Below, in pieces: positions 5,637 to 7,940 of a stretch of 7,940 bases of DNA (the first letter of the stretch is position 1; every line of letters starts with the position of its first letter). Made by a program: the position numbers and the translations under genes. A model generated the notes under the pieces. That model did no database searches and was not told the DNA's origin. It saw only the letters and a program-made list of their open reading frames with translations. The DNA is from an uncultured Desulfovibrio sp. (GTDB taxonomy: Bacteria; Desulfobacterota; Desulfovibrionia; Desulfovibrionales; Desulfovibrionaceae), in NCBI GenBank assembly GCA_900550745.1, contig URTO01000075.1, positions 1-7,940 of the forward strand. The letters run 5' to 3'.

Positions 5637-7004
5637 ATGAAACGGCTCATGTGGGGTTTCTTGGCTCTGTTGATTGTTGTGTGTGCGGGCGTTTACCTGT
5701 CCGGTGGGATGGAGTGCTTTGCGGCCTCGTCCGGGACAGCGGGCGCCGCCGTTCCCGGCGACCACACCAAAGCGTATATTACTCTCGGCATCCTCGCCGT
5801 CGCCGCGCTGCTGTTCGTTACGGAAGCGCTCCCGCTGCCCATCACGGCCATGCTCGTACCCGTGGGGCTTTCCAGCACAGGCGTTTTGACCTCAAAAGTG
5901 GCGTTCAGCTACTTCGGCGACAACACCGTGGTGCTGTTCATGGCCATGTTCATCATCGGCGAGTCGACGTTCGTCACCGGTTTTGCCGACAAGGTCGGCC
6001 AGATGGCCTTGAAGCTGTCCAAAGGCGATATGAAGAAGCTGCTGCTTTTCTCCATGATCGCTGTCGGCGGCTTGTCCACCGTGCTTTCCAATACCGGAAC
6101 CACCGCCGTGGCCGTCCCCATGATCATGGGCATGTGCGCCTCCGCCAAGGTCGCGCCGAGCAAGATCCTCATGCCCGTGGCCTTTGCGTCGTCCCTCGGC
6201 GGCACCGTGACCCTCGTGGGCACGCCCCCCAACGGCATCGTCAACTCCATGCTCGATCAGGTAGGCATCCCGCCGTTCGGCTTCTTTGAGTTCGGCAAGT
6301 TCGGCCTTATCCTGTTCGCCGCCGGCATGCTGTATTACTGGGCCTTCGGTTATCGCCTGCTTCCTGAGGACAAGGGCGGCGAAGACCATTCCTTCGGTTC
6401 CGAACTGAAGGAGCGCCGTACCGGGAAAATGCCTTATTCTATGGGGATATTTGCTTTCGTGGTCATCATGATGGTGACGGAAATGCTGCCCCTGACGACC
6501 GCCGCCGTGCTCGGCGCGTGCCTTGTGGTGGCGACCCGCTGCATGACCATGAAGGAAGCGTTCCAATGCATCGACTGGGTAACCATTTTCCTGTTCGCGG
6601 GCATGCTGTCCATGTCTGCCGCCATGCAGAAGTCCGGGGCCGCCGCGCTGGTGGCGAACGCCGTGGTTTCCAACGTGTCCGGGCCGACCATGCTGCTGTT
6701 CGTGTCCTGCGCGCTCACCATGCTGCTCACCAACTTCATGTCGAACACCGCGACAGCGGCCCTGATGGCCCCGCTGGCCCTTCCCATCGCCGTCGGCGGC
6801 GGCATTTCGCCCCTGCCGCTCATGATGGGCATCTGCATGTCCGCCTCGGCCTGCTTCCTGACCCCCATCGCCACGCCTCCGAACACCATCGTGTTGACCC
6901 CCGGCCGCTACACCTTCCTTGATTATCTGAAGGCGGGCTGGCCGCTGCAGCTTATCAGCCTCGTGCTGTGCGTGTTCGTCATCCCGATGATCTGGCCCTT
7001 CTAG
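5637..7004 (+). CDS. SLC13/DASS-family anion:sodium symporter, probably for C4-dicarboxylates
   Basis: This inner-membrane carrier has 455 residues and about 11-12 hydrophobic segments. The two inverted halves each carry the family's Ser-Asn-Thr signature: S151-N152-T153 (LSNTGTTA) and S369-N370-T371 (MSNTATAA). Each is followed by a loop with TPPN, at 196-199 (LVGTPPN) and 413-416 (PIATPPN). In VcINDY these elements form the substrate and sodium sites. Residues 5-30 are a hydrophobic stretch ending in CFAASSG, which may be a signal peptide or an extra first span. The start at 5637 follows GGGGAGAAGG with good spacing. Substrate is inferred from neighbours: malate, fumarate or succinate fit fumarate reductase and malic enzyme, but other DASS members carry citrate or sulfate. 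An operator-like palindrome lies upstream. The TAG stop lies within the left end of repeat element B, so the original C-terminus may have been altered. Confidence 0.88.
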   Translation: MKRLMWGFLALLIVVCAGVYLSGGMECFAASSGTAGAAVPGDHTKAYITLGILAVAALLFVTEALPLPITAMLVPVGLSSTGVLTSKVAFSYFGDNTVVLFMAMFIIGESTFVTGFADKVGQMALKLSKGDMKKLLLFSMIAVGGLSTVLSNTGTTAVAVPMIMGMCASAKVAPSKILMPVAFASSLGGTVTLVGTPPNGIVNSMLDQVGIPPFGFFEFGKFGLILFAAGMLYYWAFGYRLLPEDKGGEDHSFGSELKERRTGKMPYSMGIFAFVVIMMVTEMLPLTTAAVLGACLVVATRCMTMKEAFQCIDWVTIFLFAGMLSMSAAMQKSGAAALVANAVVSNVSGPTMLLFVSCALTMLLTNFMSNTATAALMAPLALPIAVGGGISPLPLMMGICMSASACFLTPIATPPNTIVLTPGRYTFLDYLKAGWPLQLISLVLCVFVIPMIWPF

Positions 7005-7143
7005 AGCGTTTTCACGCTGAAAATGCTCTTCCGGCTGCGGGAAGCAGGCGGCCGCTGTAAGGCATAAGCACAATGTATTTGCACTGTTCAATGCCGGAGC
7101 GGGTATTTTAACACTGTAAAACGTTAAAGCCCATTTGCTCTAG
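7001..7143 (+). repeat. Repeat element B, copy 1 (143 bp, CTAG ends)
   Basis: The unit begins CTAGAGC (7001-7007) and ends GCTCTAG (7137-7143), a perfect 7-bp inverted pair. It matches the two parts of copy 2 (7506-7529 and 7690-7826), sharing strings such as CTTCCGGCTGCGGGAA and TTCAATGCCGGAGCG. Similarity stops at the CTAG on both sides, which marks real boundaries. GAGCGTTTT (7004-7012) and AAAATGCTC (7020-7028) pair into a 9-bp hairpin with one G-T directly at the transporter stop. It has no coding capacity. It may be a small non-autonomous mobile element or a conserved transcript-end hairpin. Confidence 0.6.
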
Positions 7144-7404
7144 CCCCAAACCGCGGCGTCCTGCCCCAACCGGGATGCCGCATCTTCCCTCCCCCCGGAC
7201 ATTCCCCTTCGGCAAACCGCAAGGGGAATGTCCCCTCCTTGGAGGGGAGGACAGCGCCTGTCGCCCCCCGTGCGGCAGGCGCTGCGTTTTGGGCTCAGGG
7301 AAGGGAGTGGGGAGCCCCCAAGCGGGTTGGGGCGGGCTGTTCAGTGCGGCGTAATGGGCAGAAGAGGGGTGCTTCCACTTTTAGAAGAACAGCGCTTTTT
7401 CTTT
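7144..7404. other. Hairpin-rich spacer without a gene
   Basis: Three inverted repeats stand out. GCGGCGTCC (7153-7161) pairs with GGATGCCGC (7173-7181). GGACATTCCCCTT (7197-7209) pairs perfectly over 13 bp with 7221-7233. CCCCTCC (7232-7238) and GGAGGGG (7241-7247) form a near-continuous palindrome. Weaker CCCCAA/TTGGGG arms flank GCGGG at 7316-7332. Open frames here have no ribosome site or recognisable motif and cross the repeats, so I call no gene. Confidence 0.55.
7252..7290 (+). terminator. Candidate intrinsic terminator
   Basis: CAGCGCCTG (7252-7260) pairs perfectly with CAGGCGCTG (7276-7284). The stem can be extended inward by TCGC/GCGG with one G-T. CG and TTTT (7287-7290) follow. 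This is the best + strand terminator shape after the transporter, although 248 nt past its stop and with a short T-run. Confidence 0.45.
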
Positions 7405-7504
7405 GCCTCTGTTACAGTATGCGGTTATTTTTTCTGCAATATGATGAAAATACAGTCTTTTCCTCAAAATTTTCCGCTGATGGGCTCCATGACTAGGGCA
7501 TTTA
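7405..7504 (+). mobile_element. Element A, copy 2, right end missing
   Basis: The left end GCCTCTGTTACAG (7405-7417) and the following sequence align in order with the first 100 or so bases of copies 1 and 3, up to GGGCATTTA. It is clearly more diverged than they are from each other. It stops where element B copy 2 begins (TTAG at 7506). The missing right third has no convincing match beyond the far end of B at 7827. The copy is therefore an old remnant, perhaps broken by B. Confidence 0.5.
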
Positions 7505-7505
7505 T

Positions 7506-7826
7506 TTAGAACGTTTCCACGTTGAAAAAGGCTCTGTTATAGTATGTGGTTGTTTCATCTCCACAGTGCGGTGAAAAATATAGCCTTTTTTCCAGTTTTC
7601 CCCTTGGCGGGATCCACGGCTAAGGCATTTTTCCGGTTATCTATTTGGATTTTCAAGAAAAAACATTAACCATTTTCTATGACACAGCCTTGGAAATATT
7701 CTTCCGGCTGCGGGAAACAGGCGGTCGCTGTGAAGGTATAAGCATCATTTATTTGTGTTGTTCAATGCCGGAGCGAGTGTGTCTTACACTTTAAAATTGT
7801 ACATTTTTAAAGTTCATTTGTCCTAG
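7506..7826 (+). repeat. Repeat element B, copy 2, split by element A copy 3
   Basis: The left part (TTAGAACGTTTCCACG, from 7506 to 7529) and the right part (7690-7826, ending GTCCTAG) match copy 1 once the 160-bp element A is removed. TTAG and CTAG mark the ends. The first stem AGCGT/ACGCT of copy 1 is AACGT/ACGTT here, a paired change that keeps base pairing. Confidence 0.55.
7530..7689 (+). mobile_element. MITE-like element A, copy 3 (160 bp), inserted in element B
   Basis: The left end GGCTCTGTTATAG (7530-7542) and right end CTATGACACAGCC (7677-7689) are inverted repeats. They agree at 11 of 13 positions, and at about 17 of 22 when extended to TGGTT. The flanks TTGAAAAA (7522-7529) and TTGGAAAT (7690-7697) agree at 6 of 8 positions and look like a decayed target duplication. 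Copy 1 of element B has a single CTGAAAAT at the matching place (7018-7025). The unit has no coding capacity, so movement would need a transposase from elsewhere. Confidence 0.65.
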
Positions 7827-7940
7827 GTTGTACCGTTGATTAGATATAATCTATTGAAAATATTGAACTGTTCTTTCAAAATGCAAAAAGATTATTTTTA
7901 ATAGTTTCAAATAGTTATATATAGCAAGGCGACACGACCT
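7827..7940. other. AT-rich tail without a visible gene
   Basis: Base composition falls sharply to AT-rich. TAGAT-ATA-ATCTA (7842-7854) is a perfect inverted repeat, and TTGAA/TTCAA arms lie at 7863-7879. TATATA (7916-7921) resembles a -10 box but lacks a good -35, so it may be upstream sequence of a gene beyond the window. No promoter is called. Confidence 0.3.

Noticed and set aside
4122..5765. Long minus-strand open frame opposite the malic enzyme gene
   Set aside because: It is antisense to a fully conserved enzyme, rich in low-complexity His/Arg/Gly stretches, and crosses the intergenic hairpins.
5892..7091. Minus-strand open frame opposite the transporter
   Set aside because: Its His/Gly-rich composition is what the complement of a hydrophobic membrane protein gives; no family motif is seen.
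7228..7509. Possible small proteins in the right intergenic region
   Set aside because: The frames run through the hairpin cluster and element A copy 2, overlap each other and lack a family signature.
3607..7689. CRISPR array
   Set aside because: The repeats are about 160 bp, few, unevenly spaced and have terminal inverted repeats; there are no regular spacers.

Overview
The window looks like part of the chromosome of an anaerobic, menaquinone-using, GC-rich bacterium. The best guess is a sulfate reducer or relative in the Desulfovibrionaceae (Desulfovibrio/Bilophila type). This rests on a di-heme, Wolinella/Desulfovibrio-type quinol:fumarate reductase next to a short-form malic enzyme and a dicarboxylate transporter, with GC-rich genes and intergenic regions crowded with palindromes. 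The genus is an inference; no marker gene is present.

Layout, all genes on the + strand: frdC (membrane di-heme cytochrome b, to 653), frdA (flavoprotein, 665-2536) and frdB (iron-sulfur subunit, 2698-3483) form the fumarate reductase. A 161-nt gap between frdA and frdB holds a long hairpin. A 659-nt gap (3484-4142) holds two perfect hairpins, a 161-bp MITE-like repeat and the AT-rich leader of the malic enzyme gene (4143-5456). A 180-nt gap with two hairpins and an operator-like palindrome leads to an SLC13/DASS transporter (5637-7004). The last 936 nt have no credible gene. They hold two families of short repeats, one nested in the other, plus a cluster of GC-rich hairpins and an AT-rich tail.

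The genes make a coherent C4-dicarboxylate module. The transporter would import malate, fumarate or succinate-like acids. Malic enzyme would oxidise malate to pyruvate and CO2, yielding NAD(P)H. Fumarate reductase would use menaquinol to reduce fumarate to succinate. Together with a fumarase (not in the window) this gives fumarate/malate dismutation, which some Desulfovibrio are known to perform. All cofactor ligands and catalytic residues checked in FrdA and FrdB are present, with the same residue numbers as in Wolinella succinogenes.

I see no undescribed enzyme system. The most interesting non-standard content is the repeat structure. Element A (about 160 bp, terminal inverted repeats, two full copies and one truncated) and element B (CTAG/TTAG ends, two copies) show a readable nesting history: A inserted into B, with an apparent empty site in the same window. 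The frdC start is also puzzling: the only good ribosome binding site serves an out-of-frame ATG.
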